A DNA stretch of 24,907 bases, taken from Aquificota bacterium (GTDB lineage Bacteria > Aquificota > Aquificia > Aquificales > Hydrogenothermaceae). The notes below the pieces were generated by a model that did not search any database, was not told where the DNA came from, and saw only the letters and a list, made by a program, of their open reading frames with translations. The stretch covers positions 1 through 24,907 of the forward strand of contig JAADEU010000019.1 of the NCBI GenBank assembly GCA_013153235.1. Direction: 5' to 3'. The position numbers and the translations under genes are program-made. Shown piece after piece: positions 13,723 through 21,364 of this stretch; within the stretch, counting starts at the first letter, position 1; each line of letters starts with the position of its first letter.

Positions 13723-14988
13723 ATGTTAAGAGCATTACTTTTTTTCCTGGTTCTGTTTTTTACAGCTTACGGGGATGTTATTGTCGGAAGGTGGGAAGGG
13801 CCTGTAAGCCCTGTAATGGCAGACTATATCAAAAGGGTTGTTGAAAGCGGAGAGAAACAGGGGGCAAACCTTATAGTTATTGAGCTTGATACCCCTGGTG
13901 GTCTTGAGTCTGCCATGAGGGATGTGGTCAAAACAATTATGAACACCTACATACCTGTTGTTGTTTATGTTTATCCATCAGGTGCGAGGGCGGCTTCTGC
14001 AGGGGCGATAATTACCATATCGGCGGATATAGCTGCGATGGCTCCTTCCACAAATATAGGCTCAGCCTCACCTGTCCAGATGACAGGTAAGGAGATGGAT
14101 GAAACGATGAAAAAGAAAGTGATAAACGATATGGTGGCCTTTGTTAAGAGTATAGCCAGGGAAAAGGGCAGAAACGAAAAGGTCATTGAAAAAATGGTAA
14201 CAGAGGCATTGAACCTTTCTGCTGAAGAGGCCCTGAAAAAAGGGGTTATAGATGTAATTGCTGCAGACCTGAGGGAGCTTTTCAAAAAGATAAATGGCAA
14301 AAAGATAAAGAAAAAAAATGCAGAGATAACGGTTTCTGTTTCTGAAGACGAGAAGGTTGTGTACGTGGAGAAAGGATTCAGGGAAAAACTCCTCTCAATA
14401 CTGGCAAATCCAACACTTGCGTATCTTCTGCTGATGATAGGTTTTTACGGTATTTTCTTTGAGCTTTACAACCCCGGTTCAGTCATACCTGGGGTTGTGG
14501 GGGCTATATCCATACTCCTTGCCCTGTATGCACTGAATGCGATTGATGTTAACTGGCTGGGGGTTCTACTGATAATCCTTGGAATACTCTTTTTTGTCCT
14601 TGAGCTTATCACCCCAACATTTGGTGCCCTTGCCGTAAGTGGTGTTATAGCCCTGCTGATAGGTTCAATCATCCTTGTAGACCCATCATCACCTTACGGG
14701 GACATACCGATGAAGGTGATTATACCTGTTGTTGCATTCAGTGCTGTATTTTTCCTTTCCATTGCATATCTTGGATTAAAAGCCCAGAGGAAAAAAACCC
14801 AAACAGGGAAAGAGGGAATGATTGGGAAAAGGGGAATCGCCCAGACGGATATAAACCCTAAGGGGAAGGTTTTTATTGAAGGGGAGATATGGGATGCTTA
14901 CTCTGAAGAGCCTATAAAAAAGGATGAAGAGGTGGAGGTTCTGGCTGTAGAGGGTCTTAAACTCAAGGTCAAAAGGGCTGAGGGATGA
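13723..14988 (+). CDS. nfeD: NfeD-family membrane serine protease (long form)
   Basis: 421 residues from the ATG at 13723, which follows an AAGGAGG site and begins a signal/anchor segment (MLRALLFFLVLFF). An earlier start at 13690 is rejected. Domain order: ClpP-class serine protease (about 20-200), with 'DTPGGLESAMR', 'YPSGARAASAGA' (catalytic Ser92) and Lys132 as the general base; four or five membrane helices (about 220-350); and a C-terminal OB-fold NfeD domain ('GMIGKRGIAQTDINPKGKVF', 'GEIWDAYSEEPIKK'). The archaeal PH1510 homologue cleaves stomatin, and long NfeDs usually sit next to a stomatin or flotillin gene. None is here; instead its stop overlaps the GCS2 ATG. Confidence 0.92.
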   Translation: MLRALLFFLVLFFTAYGDVIVGRWEGPVSPVMADYIKRVVESGEKQGANLIVIELDTPGGLESAMRDVVKTIMNTYIPVVVYVYPSGARAASAGAIITISADIAAMAPSTNIGSASPVQMTGKEMDETMKKKVINDMVAFVKSIAREKGRNEKVIEKMVTEALNLSAEEALKKGVIDVIAADLRELFKKINGKKIKKKNAEITVSVSEDEKVVYVEKGFREKLLSILANPTLAYLLLMIGFYGIFFELYNPGSVIPGVVGAISILLALYALNAIDVNWLGVLLIILGILFFVLELITPTFGALAVSGVIALLIGSIILVDPSSPYGDIPMKVIIPVVAFSAVFFLSIAYLGLKAQRKKTQTGKEGMIGKRGIAQTDINPKGKVFIEGEIWDAYSEEPIKKDEEVEVLAVEGLKLKVKRAEG

Positions 14989-16067
14989 TATTCAGAAGCT
15001 CAAAACCATTTACCGTTGGGGCGGAGCTGGAAGTCCAGCTGATTGACAGGGAAACTTTTGCCCTTTCCAACTCTTCAGAGTTGATATTTAAAAATATCTC
15101 AGACAGATTTAAGGGAATCATACAGCCTGAGGTTCTCACATCAATGGTTGAGATAGTTTCCCCGGTGTGTGAAACCCCCGGAGAGGTTGTTGAGCATTTC
15201 AGACAGTCCCTGGTTCATATAGATGAGATAGGGGAAAAATACGGCTTCAGGAGCTGCGCCCTTGGAACCCACTCCTTTGCAAAGAAAGAGGAGACCAGTA
15301 TTACCGTCAAGGAGCGATACCTGAGACTCCTGCAGGAGCTTCAGATTCTGCTCAGGCAGTTCCTGATATACGGTCTCCACATCCATGTTGGCTTTCCTGA
15401 CAGTGCATCTGCTGTAAGGGGCTACAATATGGCTATAAACTACCTCCCTGTTTTTCTGGCTCTGTCCACCAGTTCTCCATTTTTCTACGGTGAGTATACA
15501 GGACTACACTCTTACAGAACAAAGATATTTGAGCAGCTTCCCAGAGCCGGGATACCTGAATACTTTGACAGTTTTGCCCAGTTTGAGGAGCTTTTTAACC
15601 GTCTCAAAGAAGGGGGGTTTATTGAGAGTATAAAAGATATATGGTGGGATGTGAGGCTCCATCCTGACCTCGGGACTGTGGAGCTTAGGGTGTGCGATTC
15701 CAATCCGGAGATGGACAGAATAGAGCTTATCATATCCCTGTTTCAGGGACTTTCACTCCTTGCACAGGAGGAGAAGCCTGAGAGGCATTTCCATCAGATT
15801 TTAAAACAGAATAAATGGAATGCAACAAGGTACTCTGTGTCTGGAAGGTTTATTGATTCTTCAGGTTTAACAACGATTAGAAAAAAAACTTACAGTATAA
15901 TAAAAGACCTTGAGAAAAAGGGTATATGGGATGAACTGAAGATAGGGGATAGGATGAAAAGCCTCAAAAATGTGCTGAAGAGGAGACCTGTTTCTGAGAA
16001 GATGGTTATAGTTTATAAAAAAACACAGGACATAAAGGTTGTTGAAACGCTGGGTTTTGTCAGATGA
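14985..16067 (+). CDS. GCS2-family carboxylate-amine ligase (gamma-glutamyl ligase type)
   Basis: 360 residues. Glutamate-cysteine ligase family 2 signatures are present: 'TVGAELEVQLID' near residues 10-20, 'HIHVGFPD' (His132 and His134, ATP/Mg site) and 'WWDVRLHPDLGTVELRVCD'. Such proteins (E. coli YbdK, plant-type GshA, EgtA) join the gamma-carboxylate of glutamate to an amine, using ATP. YbdK makes gamma-glutamyl-cysteine only slowly, so the true substrate is uncertain. ATGA overlaps tie it to nfeD before and to the gamma-glutamyltransferase after; that context supports gamma-glutamyl chemistry. No glutathione synthetase is nearby. Confidence 0.85.
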   Translation: MIFRSSKPFTVGAELEVQLIDRETFALSNSSELIFKNISDRFKGIIQPEVLTSMVEIVSPVCETPGEVVEHFRQSLVHIDEIGEKYGFRSCALGTHSFAKKEETSITVKERYLRLLQELQILLRQFLIYGLHIHVGFPDSASAVRGYNMAINYLPVFLALSTSSPFFYGEYTGLHSYRTKIFEQLPRAGIPEYFDSFAQFEELFNRLKEGGFIESIKDIWWDVRLHPDLGTVELRVCDSNPEMDRIELIISLFQGLSLLAQEEKPERHFHQILKQNKWNATRYSVSGRFIDSSGLTTIRKKTYSIIKDLEKKGIWDELKIGDRMKSLKNVLKRRPVSEKMVIVYKKTQDIKVVETLGFVR

Positions 16068-17581
16068 AGGGTGTCATATCTGCAGGTGATAGACTGACCG
16101 CCCAGGCAGGGGCTGAGATTCTCGAAAAAGGTGGAAATGCCTTTGATGCTGCCGTTGCTGCGTTGCTTGCAGCACCTCTTGCAGAACCTGCACTTACGAG
16201 TCTTGGTGGTGGAGGTTTCCTCCTTGCAATAGAGAGGGGAATGCTCCCTGTTGTTTATGACTTTTTCGTTGATGTTCCTCCAAAAAGGGAGGAAAATCCA
16301 GACTTTTTCCCTGTATACGTTGATTTTGGCTCTACAGTTCAGGAGTTTCACATAGGAGCTGGCTCTGTTGCGGTGCCAGGTATGGTGGCCGGTATATACC
16401 AGATTTACAGGGAAAGGTGCAGCCTTCCCCTTGAGGAGCTTATAAAACCTGCCGTCAGGTATGCGCAGGAGGGAATTTATCTTTCGCCACTTCAGGCATC
16501 ATTTGTTAAACTCCTTGAGCCTATTTTTACCGCCACAGAAGATTCAAGGAGGATATACGCCCCTGATGGGAAACTCCTTGATAGCCAAACCCTCTATAGA
16601 AACCCTGAGTATGCAGACTTTCTGGAAAAATTTGCCGCAGAGGGCTCATGGTTCTTTTACGAAGGGGAGGTGGCGGATAAGATAGAAAAACTCTCCATTG
16701 AAAACAGGGGCCTTTTAAGAAAGGAAGACCTGAGAAAATACAGGGTTGAGGAAAAAGACCCTGTTTACTTTCGTTTCAGGGGACTGGATATATTTACAAA
16801 CTCACCGCCTTCACCTGGCGGTCTTCTTATAGCCTTTACCCTGAAACTTCTTGAAGACAGACAGCTGGACAGCTTTGGTTCTGTTAGCCATGTTTCCGCC
16901 CTTGTTGAGGCGCTGCATACCACGCAGGTGTTTAGAAGGGAGCATGTTGACAGAAATATCCACAGGGAAGGGCTGGAACTTCTGCTTGAGGATGAATCAC
17001 TCCTGGAAACCTACCAGAAATTTTTCACAGGCAGGCTTAACCTTTGGGGAAATACAACCCACATATCTGTTATAGATAGCAGGGGTAATGCTGTAAGCAC
17101 AACAACGACAAACGGTGAGGGTTCAGGGTATATCATCCCCGGAACAGGGATAATGCTGAACAATATGCTCGGTGAGGAAGACCTTAACCCTGAAGGGTTC
17201 TTTAAATGGAAGCCCTACCTGAGACTTCCTTCAATGATGTCCCCGACGGTTGTGATGAAAGGTGAAGAAATCGTCCTTTCCCTGGGAAGTGCAGGGAGCA
17301 ACAGAATAAGAAGTGCGATACTTCAGGTTATTTTGAATTACACGGTTTTTGGTATGGATATCAAAACGGCCATTGAAAAACCCAGACTCCATTATGAAAA
17401 CCACACACTGTTTTTTGAGCCGGGGTTTGATAAAGTGGTGATTGAGAAGGGAAAACAGCTTTATGAGACGGTGGTATTCGATACTAAAAGCCTGTTTTTC
17501 GGGGGTGTTCAGGCTGTTACAGGGGATTTTGAAGGGGCAGGGGACCCCAGAAGAGGTGGATACACCCTGAAGGTTTACTAA
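16064..17581 (+). CDS. Gamma-glutamyltransferase-family protein, no signal peptide
   Basis: 505 residues, an Ntn-hydrolase that normally self-cleaves to expose Thr. The large subunit starts 'VISAGDRLTAQAGAEIL' and 'GGNAFDAAVAALLA'; the nucleophile is Thr331 in 'NTTHISVIDSRGNAVS', and downstream come 'GSGYIIPGTGIMLNNML', 'PSMMSPTVV' and 'LGSAGSNRI'. The small subunit would be residues 331-505. Classic bacterial GGT is periplasmic with a signal peptide, but this one begins directly in the mature domain (MKGVISAGD), and its ATG overlaps the GCS2 stop. Inferred: a cytoplasmic amidohydrolase or transferase that works on the product of the ligase. It overlaps ftsY tail to tail by 4 nt. Confidence 0.88.
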   Translation: MKGVISAGDRLTAQAGAEILEKGGNAFDAAVAALLAAPLAEPALTSLGGGGFLLAIERGMLPVVYDFFVDVPPKREENPDFFPVYVDFGSTVQEFHIGAGSVAVPGMVAGIYQIYRERCSLPLEELIKPAVRYAQEGIYLSPLQASFVKLLEPIFTATEDSRRIYAPDGKLLDSQTLYRNPEYADFLEKFAAEGSWFFYEGEVADKIEKLSIENRGLLRKEDLRKYRVEEKDPVYFRFRGLDIFTNSPPSPGGLLIAFTLKLLEDRQLDSFGSVSHVSALVEALHTTQVFRREHVDRNIHREGLELLLEDESLLETYQKFFTGRLNLWGNTTHISVIDSRGNAVSTTTTNGEGSGYIIPGTGIMLNNMLGEEDLNPEGFFKWKPYLRLPSMMSPTVVMKGEEIVLSLGSAGSNRIRSAILQVILNYTVFGMDIKTAIEKPRLHYENHTLFFEPGFDKVVIEKGKQLYETVVFDTKSLFFGGVQAVTGDFEGAGDPRRGGYTLKVY

Positions 17582-18492
17582 TCAAACAGGGCATCCACAA
17601 ATGCCTTTGCATCAAAAGGCTGCAGGTCTTCAATCCCTTCACCTACACCTATAAACTTAACAGGTATCCTCAGTTCCTTGCATATGGGTATGATGGCTCC
17701 ACCCTTTGCCGTACCGTCAAGCTTGGTTATTATAATCCCTGTTACATCTGTTGACTCTTTAAAGACCTTTGCCTGGTTAATTGAGTTCTGACCTATTGTT
17801 CCGTCGAGAACCAGGAGGGTCTCAACAGGCTGGTCTGGCATCAATTTTTGAATGGTTCTTTTTATTTTCTGGAGTTCCTTTATCAGGTGCTCTTTTGTAT
17901 GTAATCTCCCTGCTGTATCAATCAACACCACATCGTCCCCTCTGCTTTTGGCAGAGTTTACAGCATCATAAACGACAGCTGCCGGGTCTGCCCCTGGGGA
18001 ATGTTTCACTATTCTCGCCCCTGACCTTTCAGCCCACACCTCAAGCTGGTCTATGGCAGCTGCCCTGAATGTGTCCGCCGCTGCAAGGACGACCTTTTTG
18101 CCTTCCCTGGCAAACTGGGCTGCAAGTTTCCCAACTGTTGTTGTTTTTCCGCTGCCGTTTATACCAAGAAACAGTAAAACAGCAGGTTTTTCATCGCCGA
18201 GGTTCAGGGGAGCCTGACATTCCTTCAGTATTTCAAGGAGTTTTTCCTTTAGTAGCTCCTTAAGCTGCTCGCCGTCTTTAAGTCTCCTTTTTTTGCTCTC
18301 TTTCCTGAGGAAATCAATAATCTCCTCTGTGGCTTTTACGCCTACATCTGCCTTGAGGAGAACCATCTCTATATCCTCAAAAAGCTCCTCATCTATGCTT
18401 CTACCAAATGAGATGGAACTGAACGACTCAACAAACTGTTTTTTTGTTTTTTCAAGACCGCTTTTTAATTTGTCTATCATAGACTTGAACAT
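17578..18492 (-). CDS. ftsY: Signal recognition particle receptor FtsY
   Basis: 304 residues from the ATG at 18492, which follows GAGG; a GTG at 18504 is rejected for lack of a site. SRP GTPase that docks ribosome-SRP complexes at the membrane. NG domain: helical N part (about 1-95), G1 P-loop GINGSGKT (110-117), 'DTFRAAAIDQLE', G3 'LIDTAGRL', G4 'ITKLDGTAKGG' and the closing 'FIGVGEGIEDLQPFDAKAFVDALF'. The acidic A domain of E. coli FtsY is absent, as in other thermophiles. Reading the divergent small gene and its own promoter suggests a compact shared promoter region; its 3' end overlaps the opposing GGT gene. Confidence 0.97.
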   Translation of the reverse strand: MFKSMIDKLKSGLEKTKKQFVESFSSISFGRSIDEELFEDIEMVLLKADVGVKATEEIIDFLRKESKKRRLKDGEQLKELLKEKLLEILKECQAPLNLGDEKPAVLLFLGINGSGKTTTVGKLAAQFAREGKKVVLAAADTFRAAAIDQLEVWAERSGARIVKHSPGADPAAVVYDAVNSAKSRGDDVVLIDTAGRLHTKEHLIKELQKIKRTIQKLMPDQPVETLLVLDGTIGQNSINQAKVFKESTDVTGIIITKLDGTAKGGAIIPICKELRIPVKFIGVGEGIEDLQPFDAKAFVDALFD

Positions 18493-18520
18493 CGCTGACC
18501 TCACCTTTAAATTTAGTAGT

Positions 18521-18549
18521 AGAATATTTTATCATCACAGATTTAACAA
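18521..18549 (-). promoter_or_regulatory. ftsY promoter
   Basis: On the minus strand TTGTTA (-35, 4/6) at 18544-18549, 17-bp spacer, TATTCT (-10, 4/6) at 18521-18526, with a leader of about 20-25 nt to the ATG. Its -35 overlaps the -35 of the divergent promoter for the small secreted gene. Confidence 0.4.
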
Positions 18550-18571
18550 CTATATAAAATAGGCCGATAAT
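18543..18571 (+). promoter_or_regulatory. Promoter of the secreted protein/OmpA/cinA operon
   Basis: TTAACA (-35, 5/6) at 18543-18548, 17-bp spacer and GATAAT (-10, 5/6) at 18566-18571; a start near 18578 gives a short leader with AAGGAGG before the ATG at 18592. One of the best promoter matches in the window. Confidence 0.6.
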
Positions 18572-18591
18572 GGTAAAAAAAGGAGGGTAAT

Positions 18592-18876
18592 ATGAGACTG
18601 TTAACAGCCGTCATTTTTTCTATATTCCTGACAGCAGGTTCCTATGCAGAAACAACAACAACCGAGCTGTTGGATGAGGCCCAGAACTCAATCAAGGCAG
18701 CATTTGAGAGTGGATGTCCAACCTACGCACCGTATGAGTACTACAAGGCGGAAACTTACTACAGAATAGCCAGGGAAGAGACATCAAAGCTTAACACAAA
18801 GGCTGGAGATGCTGCTGCCATAAAGGCTATTGAATGGGCATTAAAAGCAATGGCAAAGAGATACGGGGAGGAATAG
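18592..18876 (+). CDS. Small secreted helical protein (DUF4398-like)
   Basis: 94 residues. The first 20 form a signal peptide ending in AGSYA-E. The mature part is two or three amphipathic helices ('LLDEAQNSIKAAFESGC', 'YEYYKAETYYRIAREE', 'AAIKAIEWALKAMAKRY'), a helix-hairpin pattern like the DUF4398 / TPR-like proteins that sit with OmpA-domain proteins. One Cys (in 'SGCPTYAPYEYY'); the segment is matched by 'KECAPEYIAKAEAYLDA' in the downstream OmpA-family protein, so the two share a helical unit. Strong AAGGAGGG site. 3 nt before the next gene, so surely co-transcribed. Function unknown; envelope role inferred. Confidence 0.7.
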   Translation: MRLLTAVIFSIFLTAGSYAETTTTELLDEAQNSIKAAFESGCPTYAPYEYYKAETYYRIAREETSKLNTKAGDAAAIKAIEWALKAMAKRYGEE

Positions 18877-18879
18877 AAG

Positions 18880-19722
18880 ATGAGAAAAATAACAGCTGCT
18901 TTACTGATAACAGGTCTTGTTTCGGCAGGATTTGCCGCCAAAGAGGAAAAAAAGGAAAATCTGTTTGAGAAAAAATTAATGCAGGATATAAAGGTACTGA
19001 ATGAAAAGATAGAAAATCTGTACAAGCTCCACGTTAAAGAGTGTGCCCCTGAGTATATTGCGAAAGCAGAGGCATATCTGGATGCCATCGATGGAATGAG
19101 CTACATAAATCCTGATACAGGCCAGATAGAAAGAACAGAAATCAGTCCTATGGACAAAATAATATTCGAGAATAAAGCAAGGAAGTATCTGGCCATTGCC
19201 AAGGAAAAGGTTTACTCAGATGCAGATGGTGATGGTATACCCTGTTATCAGGAAATAGAGCAGGGAACAAACCCATTTGAGGCTGAGAAGAAGGTTAGCA
19301 GAGCAGAAACAGAAATGAAAGAACAGAAAGTCTCTGAAAAACCGGAGGTCAAGAAGGTAGGTTATCAGCCTCTTAAAATGCACGCAAGGATACATTTTGA
19401 TTTTGACAAGTATAACATCAAAAAGGATTACCTGCCGTATCTGAATGTAATCACAAGGTACCTGAAGGCCCACGACAACCTGAAGATAAAAATCGTCGGA
19501 TATACAGACTCTATAGGTAGCAAGGAGTACAACGACAGACTTGCAAGGAAAAGGGCTGAAGCGATAAAGAAATACCTGATAGACCACGGAATATCCCCTG
19601 ACAGAATAGAGATTATCGGAAAAGGAAAAGAGGATTACCTGTTTGATAACAATACGCCGCTGAACAGATTTACAAACAGAAGGGCTGAATTCTTTGTTAT
19701 GGAACCTACAGAATCCCAGTAG
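18880..19722 (+). CDS. OmpA-family peptidoglycan-binding protein with a TSP3-type calcium motif
   Basis: 280 residues. Signal peptide (ends near GFAAK); an alpha-helical, Lys-rich N-terminal region (about 20-105) that includes 'ECAPEYIAKAEAYL', like the small protein before it; a calcium-binding loop 'DADGDGIPCYQE' near 110, of the thrombospondin type 3 kind; then the OmpA C-terminal domain (about 165-278) with 'IHFDFDKYNIK', 'IVGYTDSIGSKEYNDRLARKRA' and 'GKGKEDYL'. The Asp and Arg of that domain bind diaminopimelate in peptidoglycan. There is no barrel, so it likely bridges cell wall and another envelope protein rather than forming a pore. Confidence 0.88.
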   Translation: MRKITAALLITGLVSAGFAAKEEKKENLFEKKLMQDIKVLNEKIENLYKLHVKECAPEYIAKAEAYLDAIDGMSYINPDTGQIERTEISPMDKIIFENKARKYLAIAKEKVYSDADGDGIPCYQEIEQGTNPFEAEKKVSRAETEMKEQKVSEKPEVKKVGYQPLKMHARIHFDFDKYNIKKDYLPYLNVITRYLKAHDNLKIKIVGYTDSIGSKEYNDRLARKRAEAIKKYLIDHGISPDRIEIIGKGKEDYLFDNNTPLNRFTNRRAEFFVMEPTESQ

Positions 19723-19731
19723 GTACTGAAT

Positions 19732-20241
19732 GTGGCTGCAGGAAGGACACATGACCTTGTAAATCTGGCTGTACTTCCTGTGGCTGTTTACTATCTCCAG
19801 CCTGAAAATTTTGCCGGATTTGTGGCCGGTTATCTGGCAGGAACCTTTTTCCTTTCCCCTGATAACGATATCTACCATTCGAAACCCAATAGAAGGTGGA
19901 AATACCTGAGGATAATATGGCTTCCATACACAAAACTGTTTTCCCACAGGGGGATATCCCATATACCTGTTGTTGGCTCAATTACAAAAATCATTTACCT
20001 GTTAACTGTATTTACGGCTTTAGGTGTTCTTCTGGCAGGGGTGATTTACCTGTACGATAAACAGCTATTTGAAAAGCTGGTAAACGGGTACATAAACGGT
20101 TTGACCCCTGAAACTGTTATTGGCATCCTGAAACACCCATATACAGTATCATTTGCTGTAGGTCTTATTCTGTCTGAGATTGTTCATGTTGCCACAGATA
20201 TGGTATATTCAACAGCTAAGAAATTAAGGCTTTTAAGGTGA
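19732..20241 (+). CDS. DUF2227-type putative metal-binding membrane protein
   Basis: 169 residues. The first in-frame start is GTG at 19732, nine bases after the OmpA gene stop; an out-of-frame ATG lies at 19730, so the GTG is favoured. Conserved acid/His motifs at the N-terminus: 'GRTHDLVN', 'SPDND' and 'SHRGISH', which read like a metal site. Hydrophobic helices at about 20-45, 78-105 and 132-155. The motif order fits the DUF2227 family, annotated as putative metal-binding hydrolase. No enzyme activity has been assigned and ribosome binding before the start is weak. It sits in the operon between the OmpA protein and the M50 protease. Confidence 0.7.
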   Translation: MAAGRTHDLVNLAVLPVAVYYLQPENFAGFVAGYLAGTFFLSPDNDIYHSKPNRRWKYLRIIWLPYTKLFSHRGISHIPVVGSITKIIYLLTVFTALGVLLAGVIYLYDKQLFEKLVNGYINGLTPETVIGILKHPYTVSFAVGLILSEIVHVATDMVYSTAKKLRLLR

Positions 20242-20244
20242 TTA

Positions 20245-21363
20245 ATGAGATTCAGGTCTATACCCCTTTTTAGGATATTCGGCATTCAGGTAAATCTGGA
20301 TTTCAGCTGGTTTATAGTATTTTTTCTGATTTCCTTTACACTTGCAGAGTACTTTTTTCCCCATTACTATCCAGGGCACAGCTTTGTTGTTTACTGGCTT
20401 GTTGGTGCGGTATCTGCCATTTTGCTGTTTGCCTCAGTTTTATTGCATGAGCTTTCCCATTCCCTTGTAGCAATGAAGTTTGGCATACCTGTTAAGGAGA
20501 TAGACCTTTTTATCTTCGGTGGGGTGGCGATGATAGAGGAGGAAGCCCCTTCCCCTAAGGTTGAGTTTCTGGTAGCCGCTGCAGGTCCTGTCTGCAGTTT
20601 TACCCTTGCGTTTTTGTTTTTTATACTTGCCCTTATATACCCTGTTGATGACCTTATAAATGGAATCATCAACTACCTGATGCTTGTAAACTTTGCACTG
20701 GGTGCGTTCAACCTCGTTCCGGCATTCCCCCTTGATGGAGGAAGAATACTCAGGGCGATAATATGGGCAAAAAAGGACCTCCTTACGGCTACGAAAATCA
20801 GCAGCTGGACAGGAACAGCTTTTGCGTACGTTCTGATGCTGTTTGGTATCCTTTCTGTGATTCAGGGGAATCTGCTCAATGCCATGTGGTATGGGCTGCT
20901 GGGACTGTTTTTGAGGAATGCATCAAAGATGAGTTACGAGCAGACCAAACTGTCTGTAATACTGTCAGGGTACAGGGTTGAACAGTTTATGCATACGGTA
21001 AAACCGGTCCTTCCTGATGAAACGGTGGCGGACTTTATGATGTACTACTACCCTGTTTACAGGGCAGAGATTTACCCTGTAATAGGTCCAGATGGGAGGC
21101 TGTACATCCTGGATGTCAGGCGTTTGAAGGAGATACCCCAGACCCAGTGGGCTGTCACAAAGGTGATTGATGTTGCCCAGCCTATGGAGGTGTATGTCAG
21201 CCCATATGACACCCTTTTAAAGGCGATAAAACTTATGAACAGGTACCAGATGGACCAGCTTCCTGTGGTTTATGGAAACACCGTCCTTGGTGTTATAAAA
21301 AGGGACGTAATTGAAGCTCTGCTTGAGCGTTACTACCTTCAGGAAAAGCTTCAGGGGAGTTGA
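20245..21363 (+). CDS. Site-2-protease-type M50 metallopeptidase with CBS pair
   Basis: 372 residues. Six hydrophobic segments make the protease core, with the zinc motif HELSH (68-72) and the third ligand Asp164 in 'NLVPAFPLDGGR'. The C-terminal third (about 250-360) is a pair of CBS domains ('VADFMMYYYPVY' to the 'LPVVYGNTVLGVIKRD' end), which bind adenine nucleotides and often control the protease. These SpoIVFB-like proteins cut within the membrane, releasing regulators. AAGGTG ribosome-binding site, 3 nt after the DUF2227 gene. The substrate is unknown; neighbours may include it. Confidence 0.93.
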   Translation: MRFRSIPLFRIFGIQVNLDFSWFIVFFLISFTLAEYFFPHYYPGHSFVVYWLVGAVSAILLFASVLLHELSHSLVAMKFGIPVKEIDLFIFGGVAMIEEEAPSPKVEFLVAAAGPVCSFTLAFLFFILALIYPVDDLINGIINYLMLVNFALGAFNLVPAFPLDGGRILRAIIWAKKDLLTATKISSWTGTAFAYVLMLFGILSVIQGNLLNAMWYGLLGLFLRNASKMSYEQTKLSVILSGYRVEQFMHTVKPVLPDETVADFMMYYYPVYRAEIYPVIGPDGRLYILDVRRLKEIPQTQWAVTKVIDVAQPMEVYVSPYDTLLKAIKLMNRYQMDQLPVVYGNTVLGVIKRDVIEALLERYYLQEKLQGS

Positions 21364-21364
21364 T

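Noticed and set aside
16064..16100. Hidden signal peptide on the gamma-glutamyltransferase homologue from an earlier start
   Set aside because: Upstream in-frame sequence lies inside the GCS2 gene, and the conserved GGT start (VISAGD) follows the ATG at once.
21311..21364. In-frame extension of cinA into the M50 gene
   Set aside because: The first CinA family residues (KIFIVITGSEF) begin at the ATG at 21365, which has its own ribosome-binding site.
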